A stretch of DNA of 64,000 bases, from the NCBI RefSeq assembly GCF_018403265.1, contig NZ_BOSI01000002.1:558001-622000 (forward strand), read 5' to 3'. Positions within the stretch are counted from its first letter, which is position 1. Each line of letters opens with the position of its first letter. The DNA comes from Paenibacillus sp. J31TS4 (GTDB lineage Bacteria; Bacillota; Bacilli; Paenibacillales; NBRC-103111). The translations under genes and the position numbers were made by a program. Shown here one piece after another: positions 1-8,037 of the stretch. The notes beneath the pieces are model-generated. The model searched no databases and was not told where the DNA came from. It saw nothing but the letters and a program-made list of their open reading frames with translations.

Positions 1-2
1 AT

Positions 3-761
3 GGGTATTTGCAAAAATCCGCCGAATGGGCGCAAGCCGGCCTGCCCTTTGTCTACACTTGGGGAGTACAGGAACGGCCGATGATGGAATATGGAACGAT
101 ACCGATCTTTGGCGCTTCCGCTTACATTAACTCCTGGCTGGCTTCTCCGGTCCAATGGAACGGACTTGTATACGCCTACGAATTGATGGATCTGTCTCTC
201 TATGACACCTCGGGGCCATGGAAGCAAGTGGCCGACGGCATATTGGCAAGCGCAGAGAAGCAGCAGGCATCGGGTGAGAATGAAACCTGGAGAGGCGGCT
301 ACCCGGACAACTGGAGGCTCATCTCCAACAGCCGTTCGGACACCGTCATGCTGAATCCGGAGGAAATTGTCAAAACCGTATTCATGAAGCGGTTCGTTGA
401 AAACAAAGGGCCGAATCCGGACGTTCACTCGGTTACCATCCCCGGCTGTCCGGAGCCGGTTGCGGGCAAAAAGCAGTGCTCCGAAACACGAGTGACTTCA
501 CTGGCAGCGATCAACGATCAATCTCCAGCCGACACGAAGCATCTGGTCTCTTTCGAACTGAAGTATCCGGCTGGTGAAACGAGCTACGTTCTCGTCGCGA
601 AGAGAGAAAACCCGCGCAAAATCACGATCAACGACGTCGAGCTTAGCGTTGCCGGCGACTTGAACGCGGCTGCGGAAGGATGGAGCTACATGGAGGATAG
701 CCGGTATTTGCTCCTGAAAATCCGGCATACCGGACAGGATCAAGTCAAGATTCACTATTAA
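3..761 (+). CDS. C-terminal part of a large unassigned protein, 5' end cut by window edge
   Basis: The frame is open from the left edge and closes with TAA at 759-761, so only about 252 codons are visible. The TTG at 9 is just the first start-like codon, not a supported start. The visible part begins with a Trp/Tyr-rich helical stretch (motif ASPVQWNG near residue 45) of the kind found in alpha/alpha-toroid carbohydrate enzymes. It then has a charged linker and a C-terminal segment that looks beta-sandwich-like. No catalytic motif can be assigned. It lies 147 bp upstream of the GH78 gene in the same direction, so a role in polysaccharide breakdown is plausible but inferred only from context. 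Confidence 0.6.
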   Translation, partial: GYLQKSAEWAQAGLPFVYTWGVQERPMMEYGTIPIFGASAYINSWLASPVQWNGLVYAYELMDLSLYDTSGPWKQVADGILASAEKQQASGENETWRGGYPDNWRLISNSRSDTVMLNPEEIVKTVFMKRFVENKGPNPDVHSVTIPGCPEPVAGKKQCSETRVTSLAAINDQSPADTKHLVSFELKYPAGETSYVLVAKRENPRKITINDVELSVAGDLNAAAEGWSYMEDSRYLLLKIRHTGQDQVKIHY

Positions 762-908
762 TCTAACAGGGCGGAAATCGGCCGTTCTCGGGAACAAGGT
801 GGGTAAGCCGTCTGGAACCGAGAGGACCGTTTTCCGCTTTTCCCTGCGCAGGGAAAGCCATGCGCATTCCGGACAAAATTACATTTCTCTGAAAGGAGGA
901 TTGGCTCG

Positions 909-3113
909 ATGCTGGGTTCAGGACGATGGATTTCGGATCCGCGGTTTGCAGGACGTCCCCCTCTTTCCCTGCTGCGTAAGGAACTGGCGGGGCCGACCGC
1001 GCCGGAGCACGATCCGGAGCTGCGAAATGTCCATACGCTGTACCGGAAAGTCGTGCAGCTGCCGGAAATCGGGAACGGCGCAGTACTGGATATTACCGCC
1101 GACGATTATTACAAGCTGTATGTGAACGGCCGTTTTATCGGGCAGGGACCGGCGCAAGGGTATCCTGACCGGTACTTCTTCAACCGCTATGATCTGACAG
1201 AGTGGGTAAGGCCCGGTGCGAACGTCATCGCGGTCCATGTTTATTATCAAGGGTTAGTCAATCGCGCGTTCAACAGCGGAGATTACCGACAAGGGCTGGC
1301 GGCTGAACTTCGCGCCGTAGACGGCACTTTGCTGGCGTTCACGGACTCTGCCTGGAAGATTAGGGAGGCAGAGGAATTTGGCGGCCCGTTTGCCGACATC
1401 ATAGCCTACAATACGCAGTTTGCCGAGTCTATCGATTCTCGCCTCGCTATCCGCGGCTGGCGGGAAGTCGATTACGACGATTCCGAATGGGAGAATGCCG
1501 CAGAACGTCCGGATGATGACCACCTTCTCGTTCTGCAGCCGACGCCTGTCGTGGATGTGTATGCCGTCGCCCCGTCTACGTTGCGGAACCAGTCACCGGG
1601 ATCCTTCGTGATCGATTTCGGAAAAGAACTAACCGGATGCTTTACGATGCGGGCCAAAGGGCAAAGAGGGGACCGCATAGAGATCCGATGCGGAGAGGAA
1701 TTGGAAGCAAACGGATCTGTACGGTGGGAGCTTCGATGCGGCTGTACCTATCGGGAGACATGGACGCTATCCGGCGAGGAAGATGTCTTCGAGCCTTACG
1801 ATTACAAAGGCTTCCGTTATGTGGAGGTTGTCGGTCCGCAGGAGGCCATCCTGTCGGACAGCTTTGCCGCGCGAGTTCGGCACTACCCCTTCCCGCAGCA
1901 ATCGTCCGCCTTCACATCGGCGGATGAGACGTTGAACCGGGTGTGGGACATATGCCGCCATGCGGTTCGGATGGCGACCCAGGAGCATTTTACCGATTGT
2001 CCTACCCGCGAGAAAGGTCAATATTTGGGAGACAACACCATAACGGCGCTATCGCATCTGTATTTGACGGGCGACCTTAGGATATACCGGAAGGCACTCG
2101 AGGATTTCGCCGCCTCCGGAGCCGTATGTCCGGGCCTCATGGCTGTTGCTCCGGGGCACCACATGCAGGAAATCGCCGACTACTCCCTGCAGTGGCCGAG
2201 GCAGCTGTTCGATTATTACAAACACAGCGGGGACCGTACTTATCTTCAACAGATGGCGCCTGTGGCTGAACAAATTATCGACTATTTTGAACGATACGAG
2301 AGATCCGACGGGCTGCTGGAAAACGTCAAGGACAAATGGAACCTCGTCGATTGGCCGCCCAATCAAAGGGACGGCTATGACTTTGACCTGGGCATTCCCG
2401 TTTCGGACGGCTGCCACAATGTCATCAATGCCTTTTATTTCGGGGCACTATGCGCGGTAGAAGAGATCCGCAGCGTGCTGGGGCATCCCCCCATTGGAAA
2501 AAAGGAGAGGTTCGCAGAAGCTTTCCGCCATACCTTCTGGTGCAAGGAGACGGGATTGTTCCAGGATGCCGAACGTTCCTCTCACAGCTCCCTCCATGGA
2601 AATGCATTAGCGCTGCTATTCGGTTTGGTGCCGGAATCGGGCAAGCGCTCAGTCGTTTCCTTCTTGAAAGCCAAGAAACTTTCCTGCGGCGTCTATTTTT
2701 CGTACTTTTACTTGAAGGCGCTGGCACAGGCGGGGGAGCGGGAGTTTGTCTATTCGCTCCTGGTTACGGATGAGCCCCATGAACTTCCGGGTCCTAACGG
2801 ACCTGTCACGATTCACGGCTACTGGAACCAGATGCTCCGGGAAGGAGCGAGCGCTTGCTTCGAAAGCTGGTCCAAGGAACTGAAGTGGAACACCAGTCTA
2901 TGCCACCCATGGGCAAGCTCCCCGATTCCGATCCTGATCGAGGACATTCTTGGCTTGAAGCCGGCGGAGCCGGGTTGGACAACAATCGAATGCGAGCCGG
3001 TTCCCGCTCACCTGCCGGACATCGACATTCGCTTCCCTACGGTTTCGGGTATCGTCCATGCAAGGGTCCAGGGAGAGACAGCGCGTATCAGGAAACAGCC
3101 GCTCATAACCTAA
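909..3113 (+). CDS. Alpha-L-rhamnosidase, glycoside hydrolase family 78
   Basis: Inverting hydrolase that releases terminal alpha-L-rhamnose from pectin-type polysaccharides or glycosides. At 734 residues it has the usual GH78 order: an N-terminal jelly-roll with the sugar-binding signature YKLYVNGRFIGQGPAQGYP (about residue 75), a second beta domain, then an (alpha/alpha)6 barrel. The barrel carries DCPTREKGQYLGD with D363, E368 and D375 at exactly the 5 and 12 residue spacing of the family's acidic triad, where the Glu is the general acid. E652 in FESW is the likely general base. No signal peptide is visible, so it probably acts in the cytoplasm on imported oligosaccharides. The ATG follows AAAGGAGG at 892-899. 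The nearest upstream gene is in the same direction. Confidence 0.93.
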   Translation: MLGSGRWISDPRFAGRPPLSLLRKELAGPTAPEHDPELRNVHTLYRKVVQLPEIGNGAVLDITADDYYKLYVNGRFIGQGPAQGYPDRYFFNRYDLTEWVRPGANVIAVHVYYQGLVNRAFNSGDYRQGLAAELRAVDGTLLAFTDSAWKIREAEEFGGPFADIIAYNTQFAESIDSRLAIRGWREVDYDDSEWENAAERPDDDHLLVLQPTPVVDVYAVAPSTLRNQSPGSFVIDFGKELTGCFTMRAKGQRGDRIEIRCGEELEANGSVRWELRCGCTYRETWTLSGEEDVFEPYDYKGFRYVEVVGPQEAILSDSFAARVRHYPFPQQSSAFTSADETLNRVWDICRHAVRMATQEHFTDCPTREKGQYLGDNTITALSHLYLTGDLRIYRKALEDFAASGAVCPGLMAVAPGHHMQEIADYSLQWPRQLFDYYKHSGDRTYLQQMAPVAEQIIDYFERYERSDGLLENVKDKWNLVDWPPNQRDGYDFDLGIPVSDGCHNVINAFYFGALCAVEEIRSVLGHPPIGKKERFAEAFRHTFWCKETGLFQDAERSSHSSLHGNALALLFGLVPESGKRSVVSFLKAKKLSCGVYFSYFYLKALAQAGEREFVYSLLVTDEPHELPGPNGPVTIHGYWNQMLREGASACFESWSKELKWNTSLCHPWASSPIPILIEDILGLKPAEPGWTTIECEPVPAHLPDIDIRFPTVSGIVHARVQGETARIRKQPLIT

Positions 3114-3171
3114 ACGCCAGTCAGGAGTACGTAGGCGATTTCGTAAAAATAACAAAATTATCAAAAAATTG

Positions 3172-3201
3172 TTACGCAACGGGCACAGTATGGTATATAA
3201 T
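3172..3201 (+). promoter_or_regulatory. Possible sigma-A promoter of the nuclease gene
   Basis: A perfect TATAAT lies at 3196-3201, about 95 bp before the nuclease start. The -35 is poor (TTACGC at 3172-3177, spacing 18), so the call rests on the -10 box and the AT-rich surroundings. Confidence 0.35.
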
Positions 3202-3295
3202 AGCTTTCGGATTTGAAAGGGAATGTTTGGGTGGAAGATTTCTATCACCAGCATCCTGTTTGTCCAATTTTATATCCTCAAAGGAGTGCCATTGC

Positions 3296-4363
3296 TTGCT
3301 ACGCATCATGAGTTACATCATCGCCGGTTTGTTTGGACTCGCTGTCGTTTTGCTTCTGATGAAGCATTTGATCGGAATTGCCGGTCTTCTTCTGGCCGTT
3401 TGGGGAGGGCGGAGGATGCTTGCCAATCGCAAACGGCAAGTGTCGGTCAAGAAGCCGGCCATCGTGACGGCGGCCGGCGCCCTGCTCACCATCGTCTGGT
3501 TTGCGGTCGTGCCGGGAGGCGGTGATCAGGCGCTAAGCGGACTGCCCGCTGCGGAAGGCCGGCTCGCCGGCAAGGTCGTTAAAGTTGTGGACGGCGATAC
3601 GATTGACGTCGCGATCGCCGGCAAGACGGAGCGGGTGCGCCTCCTGCTGATCGACACGCCGGAGACGGTCGACCCGAACCGTCCCGTGCAGCCGTTCGGG
3701 CCGGAAGCGTCCGCGTTCACCAAGCAGCTGCTGAATGGTAAGGACGTGACGCTGGAGAAGGACGTCTCCGAGCAGGACAAATACGGAAGACGGCTCTACT
3801 ACGTCTATGTAGGCGATCGGATGGTCAATGAGGCGCTGCTCGAGCAGGGGCTCGCTCGGGTCGCCGTTTATCCGCCGGATGTCAAATACGTCGACCGGTT
3901 CCGGGAGATCCAGAAGAAAGCGCAGAGCGCAGGCGCCGGCATTTGGAGTATAGAGAACTACGCGCGCGAGGACGGCTATCATGTCGAGGCCGCTCCGTCG
4001 GCAAACGCCCCGTCTGCCAAGCCCGAGGCGACTCCGCAGCCATCCGCGTCCGCGGCGTCCACCGCCCCGGCCAAAACAGCCGCCCCGTCGGCCTCGCCTT
4101 CTGCCCCGCCGGCCCAGACAGCGGCGCCAAAAGGAACGGCGGCGCCTAAGGAGACGGCGGCCCCCAAAGAGACGGCGGCTCCCAAGCCGTCCGCCACCCC
4201 CAAGCCGGCGGCACCGAAGGAATCTGCGGCCCCCAAGCAGAGCAATGTCTATTATAAGAATTGCACGGAAGCCAAGGCGGCGGGAGCCGCGCCGATCCGC
4301 CGGGGAGAGCCGGGCTACGGCACGCATCTCGACCGCGATAAGGATGGCATCGCCTGTGAGTAA
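3296..4363 (+). CDS. Membrane-anchored staphylococcal-nuclease-like protein with Excalibur domain
   Basis: Predicted Ca2+-dependent nuclease held at the outer face of the membrane, about 355 residues. TTG at 3296 is chosen because AAGGAGTG (3281-3288) sits 7 bases upstream; the ATG at 3308 is too far. Two hydrophobic helices occupy residues ~5-30 and ~50-70. The SNase fold follows: VVDGDT (D99-T102), then R115, D120 and E123 with the same 5 and 3 spacing as Arg35/Asp40/Glu43 of staphylococcal nuclease, and R165/R166 for Arg87. Residues ~230-315 form a low-complexity Ala/Pro/Lys/Ser linker with AAPKETAAPKE repeats, probably spanning the wall. The C-terminus is an Excalibur domain ending DRDKDGIACE. 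It stands alone between a promoter-like box and a terminator. Confidence 0.9.
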   Translation: MLRIMSYIIAGLFGLAVVLLLMKHLIGIAGLLLAVWGGRRMLANRKRQVSVKKPAIVTAAGALLTIVWFAVVPGGGDQALSGLPAAEGRLAGKVVKVVDGDTIDVAIAGKTERVRLLLIDTPETVDPNRPVQPFGPEASAFTKQLLNGKDVTLEKDVSEQDKYGRRLYYVYVGDRMVNEALLEQGLARVAVYPPDVKYVDRFREIQKKAQSAGAGIWSIENYAREDGYHVEAAPSANAPSAKPEATPQPSASAASTAPAKTAAPSASPSAPPAQTAAPKGTAAPKETAAPKETAAPKPSATPKPAAPKESAAPKQSNVYYKNCTEAKAAGAAPIRRGEPGYGTHLDRDKDGIACE

Positions 4364-4444
4364 TAGTGGAGCGTAAGCTGCGCTAAGCGCTCGCCGCGGC
4401 GAGCCGTACCGGGCAGCAACCCGGCCGAACAGCCGAAAATGATC

Positions 4445-4479
4445 AAGAGAGAAGAGGACAGCCTCTTCTCTCTTTTTTG
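4445..4479 (+). terminator. Intrinsic terminator after the nuclease gene
   Basis: A perfect 13-bp stem (4445-4457 with 4462-4474) around the loop ACAG, running into TTTTTT. It lies between convergent genes and may also slow transcripts arriving from sulP. Confidence 0.9.
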
Positions 4480-4505
4480 TTGCGGCTTGCGGCGGGAGCA
4501 CGGCT

Positions 4506-6269
4506 TCAGGAGCGGCCGCTTTCCACAGGCTCGGCGGGAGGGCGGTGGAGGAGCGGTTCGGCCGCTTCGCCGCTCGACAAGCCGGCGCATTCCCGGAAGG
4601 CGAACTGCCTGCAGCCAGCGCATCGGGCCGGATCGAGCCGGGTGAGCGCGAAGGCGATGGCTTTCCCGGTCCGCGGGAAGAAACGGTCTTCTCCGATTCG
4701 CTTGTCCAGTCCCGTCCGCCTAAGCATTTCACGGGGCTGGGGACGAAGCCCCGACACGAGCACGGTGCCGCCCGACTCCTCGAAGTGTAGGACCAGGGCG
4801 GACAGATGTGCCTCACCGGTCAGATCGAGGAAGGGGACCTTTCCCATGCGAAGCAGCAGAATCCCTGGGCTGCCGCGATGCGTAGCGGCCATCTCCCGTT
4901 CGAACCGGACGGCGGCTCCGAAAAACAGAGGTCCTTCGATTGTATACATGCTGATCTGCGGACAGTCCCGGCCGGCGGACACCTGCCGGGGAGAGACCTT
5001 GTCGGTTGCGGGATCGGGAAGCACCTTGTCGACCGAGAGCAGGCCGCCCATCCGACGGACGAACAGAAGCAGAGCCAGCAGTAGGCCTCCGGCCACAGCC
5101 GTCGTCAAATCCGCGAACACGGTAAGCAGGAACGTAAGCAAGAGCACCAGAGAGTCGCTTGTCCGCGTCCGCAGAATGGACAGGAACGTCCGCCTCTCGC
5201 TCATGTTCCAGGCGACGACCATAAGAATCGGGGCCATCCCGGCTATCGGAATGGAGGAGGCATATGGGGCGAACAAGAGTAGCACTAGGAGTACGACAGC
5301 TCCGTGGATGACGCCCGATAACGGAGAGACGGCGCCGCTTCGGATGTTTGTCGCCGTCCGGGCGATCGCCCCGGTCGCGGGGATGCCGCCGAACAGCGGC
5401 GTCACCATGTTGGCGACGCCCTGTCCGATCAGCTCCCGGTTGCTGTTGTGCTTCGTTCCGGTCATGCCGTCTGCGACGACGGCCGACAGCAGCGATTCTA
5501 TGCCGCCGAGGAGAGCTATGGTGAGGGCGGGGCCGAGCAGACGGACCGTCCGCTCCCACGTCAGGTCCGGCCACTGCAGGTGAGGCAGTGAGGCCGGAAT
5601 GGGACCGTAGGTGGAGCCGATCGTCGCCACCTGTCCGCCATAGAACAAGGTGGCGGCAGCTCCGGTCACAAGGAGCGCAGCGAGCGACGTGGGCACCCGG
5701 GGGAGATATCGGGGGAGCGCCAGAAGCAGGGCGAGGCTGAGTCCTGCAAGAAAGACGCTGGCCGGATTGGCGTCCGGCAGATGGGTGATCACTTCGAAGA
5801 GATTCGCAAGCGGCTTTTCATGCTTCTCGAGATGGACGAGGCCGAGAGCGTTGGCCAGCTGGCCTGTGAAAATCAGTACGGCAATGCCGGCGGTGAAGCC
5901 GACCGTTACTGGCCGGGGAATATAACGGATGAGTCCGCCAAGCTTCAGGACGCCCATAAGAAGGAGGAGGATGCCTGACAGGAAGCCGGCGACGAGCAGA
6001 TCCTCGTAGCCGTACTGCATGACAATGGCGAACAAAAGCGGGACGAAGGCGCCGGTAGGCCCTCCAATCTGATAACGGGAGCCTCCGAACAGGGAGATCA
6101 GAATGCCTGCGATGATTGTCGTGTAGATGCCGTACTCGGGCCGGACGCCGGAGGCGATGGCGAATGCCATGCCGAGCGGAATCGCAATAATGCCGACGGT
6201 GATGCCGCTGGCAAGGTCCTTCCGGATGAAGGCGGCCCGGTAGCCGGAGAAGCGGGAAAACCCGTTCAT
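4506..6269 (-). CDS. SulP-family anion transporter with STAS domain
   Basis: Secondary transporter of the SLC26/SulP family (sulfate, bicarbonate or similar anions), about 587 residues, in the cytoplasmic membrane. The first ~410 residues hold many hydrophobic helices and the family signature near the start (ASGITVGIIAIPLGMAFA). The C-terminal STAS domain follows (IEGPLFFGAAVRFE, then MGKVPFLDLTGEAHLSAL). The tail after STAS is Cys/Arg/Pro-rich and loosely ordered. Start 6269 is preferred because AAGAAGG lies 6 bases upstream of this ATG; the ATG at 6290 has no ribosome site. It follows the ArsR gene but has its own promoter and a candidate operator, so ArsR control is likely. The exact anion cannot be told. 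Confidence 0.92.
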   Translation of the reverse strand: MNGFSRFSGYRAAFIRKDLASGITVGIIAIPLGMAFAIASGVRPEYGIYTTIIAGILISLFGGSRYQIGGPTGAFVPLLFAIVMQYGYEDLLVAGFLSGILLLLMGVLKLGGLIRYIPRPVTVGFTAGIAVLIFTGQLANALGLVHLEKHEKPLANLFEVITHLPDANPASVFLAGLSLALLLALPRYLPRVPTSLAALLVTGAAATLFYGGQVATIGSTYGPIPASLPHLQWPDLTWERTVRLLGPALTIALLGGIESLLSAVVADGMTGTKHNSNRELIGQGVANMVTPLFGGIPATGAIARTATNIRSGAVSPLSGVIHGAVVLLVLLLFAPYASSIPIAGMAPILMVVAWNMSERRTFLSILRTRTSDSLVLLLTFLLTVFADLTTAVAGGLLLALLLFVRRMGGLLSVDKVLPDPATDKVSPRQVSAGRDCPQISMYTIEGPLFFGAAVRFEREMAATHRGSPGILLLRMGKVPFLDLTGEAHLSALVLHFEESGGTVLVSGLRPQPREMLRRTGLDKRIGEDRFFPRTGKAIAFALTRLDPARCAGCRQFAFRECAGLSSGEAAEPLLHRPPAEPVESGRS

Positions 6270-6290
6270 GACGTAACCTTCTTTTCTCAT

Positions 6291-6308
6291 ATATTTGAAT
6301 ATTTGAAG
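6291..6308. promoter_or_regulatory. Candidate ArsR operator before the SulP gene
   Basis: Two abutting perfect direct repeats TATTTGAA (6292-6299 and 6300-6307), just downstream of the sulP promoter. AT-rich TGAA/TTCA sites are typical of ArsR/SmtB-family operators. The link to the ArsR gene next door is inference. Confidence 0.5.
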
Positions 6309-6318
6309 ATATAGAAGT

Positions 6319-6347
6319 ATACTACGTCCGCAGCCCGGTTATGTCAA
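6319..6347 (-). promoter_or_regulatory. Sigma-A promoter of the SulP gene
   Basis: On the minus strand TTGACA (6347-6342), 17-bp spacer, TAGTAT (6324-6319). Transcription would begin near 6312, inside the TTGAA-repeat region. Confidence 0.7.
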
Positions 6348-6349
6348 AC

Positions 6350-6394
6350 AAAAAAACAAGGCAGCCGGTGCGAATATTCCGCGGGCTCCCTTGT
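6350..6394 (-). terminator. Intrinsic terminator after arsR
   Basis: An 11-bp stem with one mismatch (ACAAGGGAGCC with GGCTGCCTTGT), read on the minus strand and followed by TTTTTTTG. It ends the ArsR transcript just before the sulP promoter. Confidence 0.8.
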
Positions 6395-6400
6395 TACGGC

Positions 6401-6736
6401 TTACTGCTCGCTTCTTATCTCCTCAAGCAGCGAGACGGTATCGACAAGATGGTTGTCGAAGATCTGTTTGGCGACCGCGAGCAGCTCACGGATTAGCGGG
6501 TCACGGAGCGAGTAGATGACGGAGGTGCCTTCCTTTCGGCCGTACACGACATTCCTGCTCCGGAGGACGGCCAGCTGCTGGGAGACAGCCGAGCCTTCCG
6601 ATCCGAGAAGCGTCTGCAGCTCGTTTACGTTCTTGTCGCCCGTACTTAACTCCTCCAGAATGCGGATGCGCATCGGATGGGCGAGCGCCTTGAAGAAATC
6701 CGCTTTGAACTGCTGGATCGATTGGGCTTGATTCAT
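6401..6736 (-). CDS. ArsR/SmtB-family winged-helix repressor
   Basis: Small dimeric DNA-binding regulator of 111 residues, the usual ArsR length. The winged helix-turn-helix is clear: KALAHPMRIRILEELS (about residues 17-32), the recognition region SAVSQQLAVLRSRNVVYGRK, and the wing EGTSVIYSL. It contains no cysteine, so a thiol-based metal or sulfide switch of the CadC/BigR kind is unlikely; the signal is unknown. Start 6736 has AAGGGAG 8 bases upstream. The frame stays open for 95 further codons upstream but lacks a ribosome site there. It precedes the SulP gene and probably controls it. Confidence 0.9.
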   Translation of the reverse strand: MNQAQSIQQFKADFFKALAHPMRIRILEELSTGDKNVNELQTLLGSEGSAVSQQLAVLRSRNVVYGRKEGTSVIYSLRDPLIRELLAVAKQIFDNHLVDTVSLLEEIRSEQ

Positions 6737-7009
6737 TACGCATGCTCCCTTGACAATTTCCCTTTGTCTGCTTGCAGGACCAAGCAGTTTGCTAGCAATA
6801 GAATACCACAGTTTGGGCCGGGATGCTTTGCCGAGCAGCTTGCGGGCAATCCATGACCATACGGGTGCCTGCCTGGAGCTTCTAAAATAGGCGTCGGCCG
6901 CAATCGACACAAGAAAGCTTGCCGCAAAAGCGCATGCGATCGGACGGAGTAGAGGACGCACTAAACCCCCTTCCGCAGTAAGGGCAGATAGAATGAAGGA
7001 AACACAATG
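6737..7009. other. Intergenic stretch upstream of arsR with a degenerate direct repeat
   Basis: About 270 bases without a supported gene. On the minus strand the frame of arsR continues without stop and would give a hydrophobic segment followed by two similar stretches (IARKLLGKASR and IASKLLGPASR), which reflects a decayed DNA direct repeat near 6770-6870. No ribosome site supports translation of it. Confidence 0.4.
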
Positions 7010-7038
7010 TTTACTTACCATTGGAAATGTACTATACT
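7010..7038 (+). promoter_or_regulatory. Sigma-A promoter of the dioxygenase gene
   Basis: TTTACT (7010-7015), 17-bp spacer, TATACT (7033-7038), 40 bases before the start codon. Confidence 0.65.
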
Positions 7039-7077
7039 AATGTAACCAACTAAATGCGAATGAAAGGAGCAGGTCAT

Positions 7078-7845
7078 ATGATGCCATCGCTTTTTTTGGC
7101 GCACGGATCCCCGATGCTCGCCATTCAAGATACGCCGTACACCCGTTTTTTGGAGGAATACGCCCAGCCTCTTCGTCCCGACGCGATCGTGGTCTTTACG
7201 GCTCATTGGGAAAGCGAGGTGCTGGCGATTACGGATACGGACGACGTCTACGAGACGATCTACGACTTCGGCGGCTTCCCCGACGAGCTGTATGCGATCC
7301 AATACAATGCCCGAGGCTCCCGCAAGCTGGCGTCGCGTCTCGCGGAGCGGTTCCGGCAGGCCGGCATCGAGAGCAGGCTCGATGCGCAGCGCGGGCTAGA
7401 CCACGGCACGTGGACGCTGCTGCACCGCATGTTCCCTCAAGCGGACATCCCGGTCGTTCAGCTGTCCGTGCATCCTTACCTGCCGCCTGCCGAGCAGTAC
7501 CGGATCGGAGAAGCGCTGCGCGGTCTCGGCGAAGAGAACATCCTGGTCATCGGCAGCGGCGTAACGGTGCACAATCTTCGGCTTGTCAACTGGCAGGCGA
7601 GGGAGACCGAGCCGTGGGCGGCCGCCTTCGACGACTGGCTGATCGGCAAGACGGCCGAGCGCGATCTGCCGTCTCTCTACCGATACGAAGAGCTAGCGCC
7701 GTACGCCAAGCAGGCGGTGCCGCGTCCCGAGCACTTCGTTCCGTTCTTCCTGGCGATGGGCAGCGGCCGTCCGGAGCAGCCCGGCGAGGTCCTCTTCCGG
7801 GGCTATGAGCTCGGCACCCTCAGCTATCTCTGTTTCCGCTTCTGA
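7078..7845 (+). CDS. DODA-type class III extradiol ring-cleavage dioxygenase
   Basis: Non-haem iron or zinc enzyme of the LigB/DODA superfamily (YgiD-like), 255 residues, cytoplasmic; it opens catechol-type aromatic rings. Family marks are LFLAHGSPM near the N-terminus (His9), VVFTAHWES (~residue 40), GLDHGTWTLLHRMFP (~105-120) and GSGVTVHNLR (~160), which supply the metal-binding and acid-base histidines. ATG at 7078 is chosen because AAAGGAG lies 8 bases upstream; a second ATG follows immediately. The gene has its own promoter and terminator, so no pathway partner is visible and the substrate cannot be named. Confidence 0.9.
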   Translation: MMPSLFLAHGSPMLAIQDTPYTRFLEEYAQPLRPDAIVVFTAHWESEVLAITDTDDVYETIYDFGGFPDELYAIQYNARGSRKLASRLAERFRQAGIESRLDAQRGLDHGTWTLLHRMFPQADIPVVQLSVHPYLPPAEQYRIGEALRGLGEENILVIGSGVTVHNLRLVNWQARETEPWAAAFDDWLIGKTAERDLPSLYRYEELAPYAKQAVPRPEHFVPFFLAMGSGRPEQPGEVLFRGYELGTLSYLCFRF

Positions 7846-7869
7846 TTGTTGAACCCGATAAAGGAAACA

Positions 7870-7905
7870 ACAAGCCGGAGAAGCACCGCTTCTCCGGCTT
7901 GTTTG
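7870..7905 (+). terminator. Intrinsic terminator after the dioxygenase gene
   Basis: Perfect 14-bp stem CAAGCCGGAGAAGC (7871-7884) with GCTTCTCCGGCTTG (7888-7901), 3-base loop, then a short T-run. Confidence 0.85.
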
Positions 7906-7957
7906 CATGCCTTCGGGAGGCGGACGGGATCGCACCCAGCGGCGAATTCCCCACGCA

Positions 7958-7984
7958 GCGCGCCGCTGCACAGGAGCGGCGCGC
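7958..7984. repeat. Inverted repeat, 10-bp arms
   Basis: GCGCGCCGCT (7958-7967) and AGCGGCGCGC (7975-7984), 7-base loop. It lies between convergent genes and may act as a terminator for the toroid gene, but no U-run follows on the minus strand. Confidence 0.5.
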
Positions 7985-8037
7985 TTTCCGAGTACGGTCG
8001 TACCGTTGAAGCTAGGACGCGACGATTCGCGCCGGAA

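Noticed and set aside
2855-3295. N-terminal extension of the nuclease frame back into the GH78 gene
   Set aside because: It would overlap the rhamnosidase gene; a good ribosome site and the first membrane helix place the start at 3296.
3533-4816. Minus-strand ORF opposite the nuclease linker, Arg/Gly/Leu-rich
   Set aside because: Mirror of the Ala/Pro/Lys repeat; it also crosses the terminator and enters sulP in another frame.
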